Assembly (NCBI RefSeq): GCF_003626635.1
Contig: NZ_RAZT01000004.1
Coordinates: 248,001-312,000 of the forward strand
DNA from: Micromonospora musae
GTDB lineage: Bacteria; Actinomycetota; Actinomycetes; Mycobacteriales; Micromonosporaceae
Length of the DNA stretch: 64,000 nucleotides
Reading direction: 5' to 3'
Below, one piece after another: positions 42,835-50,512 of the stretch (positions within the stretch are counted from its first letter, which is position 1; each line of letters starts with the position of its first letter). A program made the position numbers and the translations under genes. The notes under the pieces were generated by a model. The model made no database searches. It was not told where the DNA came from and saw nothing but the letters and a program-made list of their open reading frames with translations.

Positions 42835-44232
42835 TCAGCGGTGGGCCTCGCCGAGGACGCGGGCGATCCGGGTGTGCTCGTCGTGCCACAGCGTGGTGGC
42901 GATCCGTACGTGCGACCCCCCGTCGCCGTGCACGGTGAACGGCGCGCCGGAGGCGATGCCGATGCCGTCGGCGGCCAGTGACCGGATCGCGGTCGCGGCG
43001 TCGCCGACGGGAACCCAGACCGAGAGTCCGGCGATGCCGGTGGGGGTCAGCCCCTGCTCGCGGAGGGCCTCGACCATCAGCTGCCGGCGTTGCCGGTAGG
43101 TGACCCGGGCCCGGTGGATCGTCTCCCGGGTCTGCGGGTCGGTGAGCATCTGCGCCAGGGCGCGCTGGGTCAGCACGGAGGGCCAGCCGCCGGTGGCCAT
43201 CTGCCGGGCGCGCACCCGCGAGACGACCCGCCGGATCCCGGCCAGCGCCCCGACCCGCAGGTGCGGCCCGTGCGACTTGTTCCAGCTGCGGACGAGCAGC
43301 GTCTTCCCCGGCAGGAACTCGCCGAACGACACGTCGGGAGTCGGGGCGAGCTCGTGGGCGCCGTCCTGCTCCAGGATGACGATGTCGCGGTCGGCGAGCA
43401 TCGGCATCAGCGTGCGGGCCCGCCGGCGGGAGAGCGCGTGCCCGTACGGGCTGGCCATGCGGGTCTGCAGGAGCAGCATGCCGGGACGGGTGGCCAGGGC
43501 CGCCTCCATCGACTCCGGCAACGGGCCCTCGTCGTCGCAGCGCACCGGCACCGCCTGGGCCCGGTGGTCCTCGACGATGTCGAGCAGCGAGGCGGCGGCG
43601 ACCTCCTCGACGATGACCCGGTCGTGCGGGTGCAGCACCACGCCCGCCACCCGGTGCAGGGCGTCGTGGGCGCCGCTGGTCACGGTGAAGTCCTCGGCCT
43701 CGAAGGGCCAGGTGGCGCGCAGCACCGTCGCCAGCTGCCCGTCCACCGTGTCCTCCGGGTACGTCCGCCAGTGCGTCCCGGCCACAGCCACGGCCATCGG
43801 ACCGGCCAGGTCGGGCAGCAGGGCCGGATCGGGATACGCCGTGGAGAGGTCCAGCCGCACCGGCGGCGGGGGCGGCAGGCTGGCGAACCGGCGGCCGGCC
43901 AGCGCCCCGGGCCCGCGTACGAAGCTGCCGCGCCGGCGGTCGCAGTGGATCAGGCCGCGCTGGCGCAGCCGGGCCCAGGCGGAGGCGATCGTGGTGGGGC
44001 CGACGTGCAGGGCGGCGGCCAGCGCGCGCACGGTGGGCAGGCGCAGACCCTGAGCGAGTTGACCGGAGTGAATGAGGTCACCGAGGTGGTCGGCGATTCC
44101 GCGCGCCGACCGGTCGGTGAACATCAATGCGAGTGCGCTGGCGTGCAGGCGTTCCGGTCGTCGTGCGACCGCCGCGTCCGCGACCGGATCGAGCGTGTCG
44201 GTCAACCGTGGTTTCGACAGCTCGGCGATCAT
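42835..44232 (-). CDS. MocR/GntR-type regulator with aminotransferase domain
   Basis: 465 residues. N-terminal GntR winged helix (LPTVRALAAALHVGPTTIASAWARL, shown here as VGPTTIASAW for the recognition helix), a Pro-rich linker (LPPPPP), then a fold-type I aminotransferase domain. The PLP-binding Lys is kept in SWNKSHGPHLRVG. MocR proteins usually sense PLP or amino-compound ligands and control neighbouring genes. ATG at 44232; an in-frame ATG at 44271 would add 13 residues. It is divergent from an M14 peptidase, 180 bases away, which is its likely target and an unusual one for a MocR. Confidence 0.9.
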   Translation of the reverse strand: MIAELSKPRLTDTLDPVADAAVARRPERLHASALALMFTDRSARGIADHLGDLIHSGQLAQGLRLPTVRALAAALHVGPTTIASAWARLRQRGLIHCDRRRGSFVRGPGALAGRRFASLPPPPPVRLDLSTAYPDPALLPDLAGPMAVAVAGTHWRTYPEDTVDGQLATVLRATWPFEAEDFTVTSGAHDALHRVAGVVLHPHDRVIVEEVAAASLLDIVEDHRAQAVPVRCDDEGPLPESMEAALATRPGMLLLQTRMASPYGHALSRRRARTLMPMLADRDIVILEQDGAHELAPTPDVSFGEFLPGKTLLVRSWNKSHGPHLRVGALAGIRRVVSRVRARQMATGGWPSVLTQRALAQMLTDPQTRETIHRARVTYRQRRQLMVEALREQGLTPTGIAGLSVWVPVGDAATAIRSLAADGIGIASGAPFTVHGDGGSHVRIATTLWHDEHTRIARVLGEAHR

Positions 44233-44412
44233 GGTTTTTGATACCGCGTGAGCCGAAGCCGCGGCAACCATGTTGAGCCATTCTTGAGCTTTCCCGGCCG
44301 CGGAAACGCGAACAAACGCGAACAGCGGAGCCACTGTGGAGACCGGTGCGTGCGGTTACGGTTCAGCCACAGTCGATCGACGAGGACTGATGTCGAGCCG
44401 GAAGGTCTGCCG

Positions 44413-47103
44413 ATGCTCAAGACCCGTCCACCCCTGCTCTACGGCGCCTGCGTGGCCCTGCTGGCGCTGGTCGGAGCCACCGCCACCGCACCGGTCGCGA
44501 GCGCCGCTCCCGACCTCGCCCGCGCCGCGGCGGTCGCCGGGGCAGCGAACATCCCCACCCCCGAGCAGCACTTCGGCTTCAAGATGGGCGCGGAGGGAAA
44601 ACTCGCCTCATATCCCGACGTGCTCACGTACATGAAACTGATCGCCGAACGGTCCGACCGCGTCGACTACAAGACCATCGGTCCGACGACGATGGGCAAC
44701 GAATACGGGACCGTCATCATCAGTTCGCCGAAGAATCTGCGCCGCCTGGATCGGCTGGTCGAAATCAACCAGAAACTCGCTGATCCGCGCAGCACCAGCC
44801 CGGAGGAGGCCCGCCGGCTGGCCTCGGAGGGGGTGCCCTTCTACCACCTGGAAGCGACCATCCACTCCAGCGAGGTCGGCAACGGGCAGGCGATCAACGA
44901 CATCGTCCACCGCCTCGCCACCGAGGACTCGGACTTCACCCGGAACATCCTGAACAACTCGGTCGTGGTCCTGGTGCCGTCGCAGAACCCCGACGGGCAG
45001 CACCTCATCATCGACCACTTCAACCGGACCGCCGGCACCGACTACCGGCGGACCTTCCCGGACCTGTACCACAAGTACACCGGCCACGACGACAACCGGG
45101 ACTGGACGATGTTCACCCAGGTCGAGGCGCGGTACCGGCTCGAACTGGAGAAGAAGTACCGCCCGGCGATCGTGCACATCATGCACCAGAAGGGCAACTC
45201 GGGCAGCCGCATCTTCGTCCCGCCCTACGGCGGCATCACCAGCGAGAACGTGCCGGCGAACATGAGCTCCTCGGTCTCCGCGATCGGCCAGCACGCCGCC
45301 CGGGCGCTCGCCGCCGCCGGCAAGACCGGAGTGGGCAGCCTCGACTACCACATCTTCTGGACCCTGGAGCAGCCCGTCGGGTACTTCCCGTTCACCGGCT
45401 CCGGCGTCTACCTGACCGAGATCGCCTCGGTGACCGACTACGCGTACCCGCAGAAGTCGCAGGACGGCCGTCCGCTCGGCCCGCAGCAGGCCCGGATGAA
45501 CCTCATCGAGCCGTACCGCTCGGACACCTGGACCCTGGCCGACATCGTCGACTACGCGAAGATCGCCACCTACGCCGGCATGGAGTACACCGCGAGCAAC
45601 GGCGAGAAGCTGCTCTACGACAACCTGTACGCCGTGCCGCACGAGTACCTGACCAAGGGCGTGCCGTCCGGGACCTTCGCGTTCGTGGTGGACGCCAAGC
45701 AGCGTGACCCGTACGCGACCTTCGAGATGCTCCAGCGTCTGGAGTGGACGGAGGTGGAGATCGAGCGTGCGAAGTCGGCGTTCGTCGCCGACGGGAAGCG
45801 CTACGACGCCGGCTCGTACGTCGTCAAGATGCACCAGCCGCGCGGCAACTGGGCACATCAGGTCCTCGGCACCGACCAGTACCCGGAGGTCCGTGACTGC
45901 GGCGAATGCCCGGTGCTGCTGCCGTACGCCGAGGCGACGACCAGCCTGCCGCTGCAGCTCGGTGTGGACGTCGCCGAGGTCCGCGCCCCGTTCGAGGCGC
46001 AGCTGGAGCGGGTGACCTCGGTCCAGCCGCCGCAGGTGACCATGCCGCCCGCCCCTCGGGCCAAGGGCGCCTACCTGGTCCGCCCCGAGTCGTACGGGAC
46101 GATCCAGATCGTCTCGGCGCTGCAGGACGCCAACATCCCGACCTTCCGCGGCGCCAAGGGCTTCACCGCGAAGGGCGTCGCCTACCCCGCCGGCACCTAC
46201 ATCGTGCCGGCCACCCCGCAGGCGCGGAACACGCTGGCGACCGCGTCGGCCAAGGTCGGCCTCCAGGTCGCCGCCGTGGACCAGACCCCCAAGGTCGCCG
46301 GGGTGCAGCTCAAGCCGAAGACCCGGGTCGGTCTGCTGCGCGGGGTCGGCAACATGCCCGGCGGCTGGGACATGTGGCAGTTCGACCAGTACGGCATCAA
46401 CTACGACGTGGTCTCCGCCCAGGACTTCCAGCGGAAATCGCTCAACGAGCTGTACGACACCATCGTCGTGTCGTCCGGGGTCTCCCGCGACGACATCGTC
46501 GAGGGCCTCGACCCGGCGCAGTACGACGAGGCGTACTCCTGGGCCTACGGGGTGGGCGAGAAGGGCTGGCGCAAGCTCCAGCAGTTCGTCCGCAACGGCG
46601 GCACACTGCTGGCGATCGGCGACTCGGTGCAGACCGCCCAGCAGCTGCTCGACCTGCCGATGAAGCCGGCGCTGCCCACCAGCGACGACGAGTTCGTCAC
46701 CGGTGGCAGCCTGCTCAACCAGGAGTTCGACCCGAACGACCCGGTGGCCTGGGGCATGCCCGAGTCCTGGCCGGTCTGGCTCTACGACACTCAGGCGTGG
46801 GAGCTCACCGGCGACTCCGGCAAGGTGGTGTCGAACTACCCCGCCGAGGGTGAGGTCCTGGCCAGCGGCTACCTGCGTGGCGCCGAGCACATCCGGGGCG
46901 CCACCAACGTCGCCTCCTTCGACGTCGGCAAGGGCCAGGTCGTCACGTACGGCAGCGAGATCACCTTCCGGACGCTGCCCCGTTCGCAGTACAACCTGCT
47001 CTACAACGCGATCTACCACGGCCCGGCGGCCGAGGTGGACGCGACCGGGGTCCAGCAGCTGCGGCCGCAGTTCGGCCTCGACGGCGCACCCGTCAAGCGC
47101 TGA
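44413..47103 (+). CDS. Secreted M14-family zinc carboxypeptidase with long C-terminal region
   Basis: 896 residues with a Sec signal peptide (to about ASAAP, residue 32). The M14 domain (about 45-420) shows zinc ligands HxxE in TIHSSEVGN and a later His in VHIMHQKG, plus DNRDWTM and a Glu candidate in YLTEIAS. The C-terminal half (about 560-896) contains a region like a class I glutamine-amidotransferase fold (VGLLRGVGNMPGGWD to GGTLLAIGDS) without a clear nucleophile. It probably trims peptides outside the cell. ATG at 44413 with GGAAGG upstream. Ends at a strong bidirectional terminator. The divergent MocR may control it. Confidence 0.92.
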   Translation: MLKTRPPLLYGACVALLALVGATATAPVASAAPDLARAAAVAGAANIPTPEQHFGFKMGAEGKLASYPDVLTYMKLIAERSDRVDYKTIGPTTMGNEYGTVIISSPKNLRRLDRLVEINQKLADPRSTSPEEARRLASEGVPFYHLEATIHSSEVGNGQAINDIVHRLATEDSDFTRNILNNSVVVLVPSQNPDGQHLIIDHFNRTAGTDYRRTFPDLYHKYTGHDDNRDWTMFTQVEARYRLELEKKYRPAIVHIMHQKGNSGSRIFVPPYGGITSENVPANMSSSVSAIGQHAARALAAAGKTGVGSLDYHIFWTLEQPVGYFPFTGSGVYLTEIASVTDYAYPQKSQDGRPLGPQQARMNLIEPYRSDTWTLADIVDYAKIATYAGMEYTASNGEKLLYDNLYAVPHEYLTKGVPSGTFAFVVDAKQRDPYATFEMLQRLEWTEVEIERAKSAFVADGKRYDAGSYVVKMHQPRGNWAHQVLGTDQYPEVRDCGECPVLLPYAEATTSLPLQLGVDVAEVRAPFEAQLERVTSVQPPQVTMPPAPRAKGAYLVRPESYGTIQIVSALQDANIPTFRGAKGFTAKGVAYPAGTYIVPATPQARNTLATASAKVGLQVAAVDQTPKVAGVQLKPKTRVGLLRGVGNMPGGWDMWQFDQYGINYDVVSAQDFQRKSLNELYDTIVVSSGVSRDDIVEGLDPAQYDEAYSWAYGVGEKGWRKLQQFVRNGGTLLAIGDSVQTAQQLLDLPMKPALPTSDDEFVTGGSLLNQEFDPNDPVAWGMPESWPVWLYDTQAWELTGDSGKVVSNYPAEGEVLASGYLRGAEHIRGATNVASFDVGKGQVVTYGSEITFRTLPRSQYNLLYNAIYHGPAAEVDATGVQQLRPQFGLDGAPVKR

Positions 47104-47119
47104 CCCGCCGGACCCCCAC

Positions 47120-47161
47120 CCGCTCCGGGTGGTCACCCTGCACGGTGACCACCCGGAGCGG
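47120..47161. terminator. Bidirectional terminator between M14 peptidase and flavoprotein genes
   Basis: Perfect 18-bp stem (47120-47137 with 47144-47161, outer bases CCGCTCCGGG/CCCGGAGCGG) and a 6-base loop. It lies 16 bases past the peptidase stop and 8 bases past the convergent flavoprotein stop. Confidence 0.9.
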
Positions 47162-47169
47162 CACCGCGT

Positions 47170-48573
47170 TCACGCCGCGCCCGACGGCGCGGGGAGGATG
47201 TTGTGGTTGATGCGGAACATGTTGCCCGGGTCGACGGCGGACTTGACCTCCGCGAGCCGGCGGTACGTCTGCGGATCGTAGGCCCGCGCCACCGCCCCGG
47301 CCGTCGTGTCGTAGCCGGTCAGGAAGTTGGCCTGCCTGCCGCCGGTCGTCCAGGGGGCCACCGCGTCGGCGATCTCGGCCAGCGGCGCACGGAACTCCTC
47401 CGCCCGGCCCGGAGCGTCGAACATCGCGCCGGAGAGCTGGAAACCGGCGTCCCGGTTGCCGACGGCGTTCGGCACGCGGGGTGCGCGGGCGAGCGCACCG
47501 CCGAGCTGGCGGATCTCGATCACCCCGGCCGGGGTGTCGACGCCGGGGCCGGCGGCGGCGATCAGCGCCTCGGCGGCCGCCGCGGGGAACTCGCGGAGCA
47601 GGGTCGACATCTCGTACGTCGGCGTCGGCTCGACCGGGTCGGAGTGGATCCCGGCGATCGCCGTGTACGGAATCTCGGCCACCGTGTCGAGCAGCGCCGG
47701 CGCGGTGGCGCGCAGCTCGGCGATGAGCCGTTCGCCGTCGTCGGCCGATCCCAGGTAGGCGATCCGCACGTGCACGCTGAACCGGTCGCGCAGCGGCTCC
47801 GGCACGGACGGTGCCGACCGCAACCGCAGGAACGCGAGCGAGACGGAGAGCTCCGCCGGCGGGGCCGCCGCGATCCGCCGAAAGGCGTCGACCACCTGCT
47901 CGACGTGCTCTCCGGCGAAGTAGAGCCCACCGCCGTACAGCCGCGTCACCGGCACCAGGCCGATGGTGAGCGAGGTGACCACCCCGAAGTTGCCCATGCC
48001 GCCCCGGATCGCCCAGAACAGGTCCGGGTCGTGCTCCGCGTCGATCTGTCGGAGCGCGCCGTCCGCGCAGACGATCTCCGCCGCGCTGACATGATCGGCG
48101 GCGAAGCCGTGCAGGCGGCCGAGGGTCGGGCTGATCCCGCCGCCGAGGGCGTAGCCGACCACGCCGACGTTGGGTGACGAGCCGGCCAGCGGTACGAGGC
48201 CCACCCCGGTGCCCGCCTCGATCAACTGCTGGGCCGGAACGGCCGCGCCGATCGTCCCCGTACCCGAGCGCGCGTCGATGCTGACGCCGTTGATCCGGCG
48301 CAGGTTGACGAGGAGCGCGCCGTCCGCGGGGACGACCGCGCCGTGGCCGGTGGCGACCAGGGCGACCGGCAGCGCGTTCGCGGCGGCGAAGCGGACGGCG
48401 GCCTGCACGTCGGCGGCGGAGGTGGCGCCGACCGCGAGGGCCGGGCGTTGGACCAGGGCCGTGTTCCAGGCGGCGGTCTCCGCGGCGTACCCCTCGTCGC
48501 CGGGGGCCAGCACCGGGCCGGCGACCGCCGCGGTGAGCCGGGCCAGGTCGTTCTGGTTGATCACGTACGTCAT
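47170..48573 (-). CDS. FAD-linked oxidoreductase (PCMH / berberine-bridge type)
   Basis: 467 residues. FAD_binding_4 domain at about 30-200 with ATGHGAVVP, whose His is the usual site of covalent FAD attachment, and the PLAGSSPNVGVVGYALGGG region for pyrophosphate binding. The Cys used for a second FAD bond in some relatives is absent (the position is Ser/Asn in SSPNVGV). The C-terminal BBE motif is seen in DPGNMFRINHNI. It probably oxidises sugars, alcohols or an aromatic metabolite. No signal peptide. ATG at 48573; the longer frame upstream is shadow. The 257 bases upstream hold nothing else I can support. Confidence 0.92.
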   Translation of the reverse strand: MTYVINQNDLARLTAAVAGPVLAPGDEGYAAETAAWNTALVQRPALAVGATSAADVQAAVRFAAANALPVALVATGHGAVVPADGALLVNLRRINGVSIDARSGTGTIGAAVPAQQLIEAGTGVGLVPLAGSSPNVGVVGYALGGGISPTLGRLHGFAADHVSAAEIVCADGALRQIDAEHDPDLFWAIRGGMGNFGVVTSLTIGLVPVTRLYGGGLYFAGEHVEQVVDAFRRIAAAPPAELSVSLAFLRLRSAPSVPEPLRDRFSVHVRIAYLGSADDGERLIAELRATAPALLDTVAEIPYTAIAGIHSDPVEPTPTYEMSTLLREFPAAAAEALIAAAGPGVDTPAGVIEIRQLGGALARAPRVPNAVGNRDAGFQLSGAMFDAPGRAEEFRAPLAEIADAVAPWTTGGRQANFLTGYDTTAGAVARAYDPQTYRRLAEVKSAVDPGNMFRINHNILPAPSGAA

Positions 48574-48830
48574 CCGTGGCCTTCCTGCCCTCGTCCCCGG
48601 CGTGCAGCTCTTCGTCGTCGAGGGGCGCGGGAGCAGCCGTCGATCCGGCCGCCCACGCGGGTGATCCCCGCGCGCGCCCACCCGATCTGATCGTCGCGGG
48701 GTGGCGGGTCGTGCGGGCCGGGTTCGCAGAACCGGCGAAGATCATCGAGCTGCGCCGTGGCCACCCGCTTCGACGAGCCGGCCGTCCACCACCAGTCGAC
48801 CGGCGACCGGGCGGGCCTTCGTAACGGGCC

Positions 48831-49433
48831 CTAGTCGCTCGCCAGGTCGCGGCCGATGGTGAGGCTCGCGACGACCAACGCCGCGACGGCCCACAGCACG
48901 GCGATCAGGAGCCCTCGCGTGTCACCTGACCCGGCACCGAGGAGGGAGGTGAACGGCAGGGGCAGCTTCAACTTGCCGATCAGCCCTTCGACGAGGACGA
49001 ACCAACCGGCGCACCCGAGAAGGAGCCAGGTCGACCGCCGCACGATGGACGCGCAGGCGGCAGCGAGGATCGCGATCACCGGCACGGCGGTCAGCAGGTG
49101 GCCGTACCGCTCGGTGTCGCCCTTGAACAGCACGGTGAGGCCGCTGGCCCCCACGAAACCGGTGGCCACGACCATCGCCGCCACCACCTGGCCGCTGAGC
49201 ACCACCAACCGTCTGGGCTGCGACAGGTAGAGCAGGACGGCGGTCCGGTGCTGATGGTGCTGCGCCACGATCATCGCGGCGAAGCCGAAGGCGCCCATGC
49301 CGGTCAGTAGCCGCCAGGCGTCGATGTTCACCGCGCCGAGGAGCAGGCCGAGCAGGGTGAAGATGACCAGCGAGATCCAGCTCGACCGGATCGTCGCCGC
49401 GCGGTAGAGGTCGCTGCGAATGACGGAGATCAT
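48831..49433 (-). CDS. ABC-2 type transporter permease
   Basis: 200 residues with six hydrophobic segments, basic N-terminus (MISVIRSDLYRAATIRSSW) typical of ABC-2 permeases with short loops. It forms a channel with the ATPase encoded immediately upstream; the ATG overlaps that gene's stop by four bases (ATGA). Length is at the low end for the family, so it probably works as a dimer. The substrate is unknown; the ATPase belongs to the bacitracin/Nod-factor exporter group, and such pairs often give resistance to peptide antibiotics. Confidence 0.85.
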   Translation of the reverse strand: MISVIRSDLYRAATIRSSWISLVIFTLLGLLLGAVNIDAWRLLTGMGAFGFAAMIVAQHHQHRTAVLLYLSQPRRLVVLSGQVVAAMVVATGFVGASGLTVLFKGDTERYGHLLTAVPVIAILAAACASIVRRSTWLLLGCAGWFVLVEGLIGKLKLPLPFTSLLGAGSGDTRGLLIAVLWAVAALVVASLTIGRDLASD

Positions 49434-50308
49434 CGGCTGCCCGCCAGGTCGAGGAAGATCTCCTCCAGGTTGGGGGGATCGACGGTCAGTTCGTGCAGCG
49501 GCACCCGGGCGTGGAAGGCGATCTCACCGACGTGCTCCGACGTCAGGCCCACCACCTCCAGGGCGTCGCCGTTCCTGGTGACCCGCCCACCGGCGCTCTC
49601 CAACACCTGCCACAGCCGGCGCTGATCGCGGCTACGGATCCGCAGGCGCGAGGCCGTGGCGCCGTACAGGCTGGCGAGCGGTGCCTCGCACGTCACCTGC
49701 CCCTTCACGATGACCACCACGTCGTCGATGAGGTGGGCGAGTTCGGCGAGCAGGTGACTGGAGAGCAACACCGTCCCACCGAGGCGGGCGTGCTCGCGCA
49801 GCAGTCCGCGCATCCACGCCACACCCTCGGGATCGAGACCGTTCGCCGGCTCGTCGAGCACGAGAACAGGCGGGTCGCACAGGAGTGCCGTGGCCACCGC
49901 GAGCCGCTGCCGCATGCCCAGGGAGTACTGGCCGGTGCGCTGGTCGGCGGCGTGCGTGAGGTCGACGTGATCGAGCAGGACGTCCACCCGCGATCTGCTC
50001 GCACCTACCATGATCGCTTGGGACACCAGATGTGCTCGGCCGGACTGGCCGGGGTGGCAGATGCCCTGCTCGAGAACCGCGCCGACCTCGCGGGTCGGAT
50101 GCGACAGGTCGCGGAAGCGTCGGCGGTTGATGAGCGCCTGACCGGCCGTCGGCCGGGTCAGCCCGAGGAGCATTCGGAGAGTCGTCGTCTTCCCGGATCC
50201 GTTGAGTCCGAGGAATCCGGTGACCCGGCCCGGTCGTGCCTCGAAGCTGACCCCGTTCACCGCCCGTACGCGGCCGTAGACCTTCGTCAATCCAAGAGCC
50301 TGAATCAT
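49430..50308 (-). CDS. ABC transporter ATP-binding protein (BcrA/NatA-like)
   Basis: 292 residues: Walker A GLNGSGKTT, signature YSLGMRQRLAVA (LGMRQ variant usual for this group), Walker B VLVLDEPANGLDP, H-switch SSHLL. The C-terminal ~80 residues form the DUF4162-like regulatory extension. ATG at 50308 is preferred; one ten codons upstream (50338) has its ribosome site directly abutting the start and seems unusable. Coupled to the permease gene. A LAL-type regulator is divergent, 204 bases away, but no link is evident. Confidence 0.92.
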   Translation of the reverse strand: MIQALGLTKVYGRVRAVNGVSFEARPGRVTGFLGLNGSGKTTTLRMLLGLTRPTAGQALINRRRFRDLSHPTREVGAVLEQGICHPGQSGRAHLVSQAIMVGASRSRVDVLLDHVDLTHAADQRTGQYSLGMRQRLAVATALLCDPPVLVLDEPANGLDPEGVAWMRGLLREHARLGGTVLLSSHLLAELAHLIDDVVVIVKGQVTCEAPLASLYGATASRLRIRSRDQRRLWQVLESAGGRVTRNGDALEVVGLTSEHVGEIAFHARVPLHELTVDPPNLEEIFLDLAGSR

Positions 50309-50498
50309 GTAGGTCGACACACTTTCGCGAGCTGTCATCTCCTGCACTCGGACATCGAGGATGCTCTCACGAAACCGATGGGTGTCAGCGTCGTCGAGCC
50401 GCGCATCGCCCCGCTTCGTGCCGGGCCGCGCATGCTTACCGAGGTGTCCGACCAGCTCCGGAGCGCGAACGTGCCGCCGTGCCCGCGAAGCGCCCGTG

Positions 50499-50504
50499 TA
50501 GGCT
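50499..50504 (+). promoter_or_regulatory. Probable -10 for a leaderless LAL regulator gene
   Basis: TAGGCT ends 8 bases before the GTG at 50513, and no ribosome site is present. The same arrangement is seen before several other genes in the window. Confidence 0.4.
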
Positions 50505-50512
50505 CCGATCAC

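Noticed and set aside
44608..47136. An 842-codon open frame on the minus strand
   Set aside because: Antisense to the M14 peptidase gene, which has signal peptide, zinc ligands and a terminator; the shadow has none.
48574..48830. Possible gene remnant upstream of the flavoprotein gene
   Set aside because: Short frames such as one reading ARPVAGRLVVDGRLVEAGG look protein-like but have no start, ribosome site or recognisable family; not enough to call.
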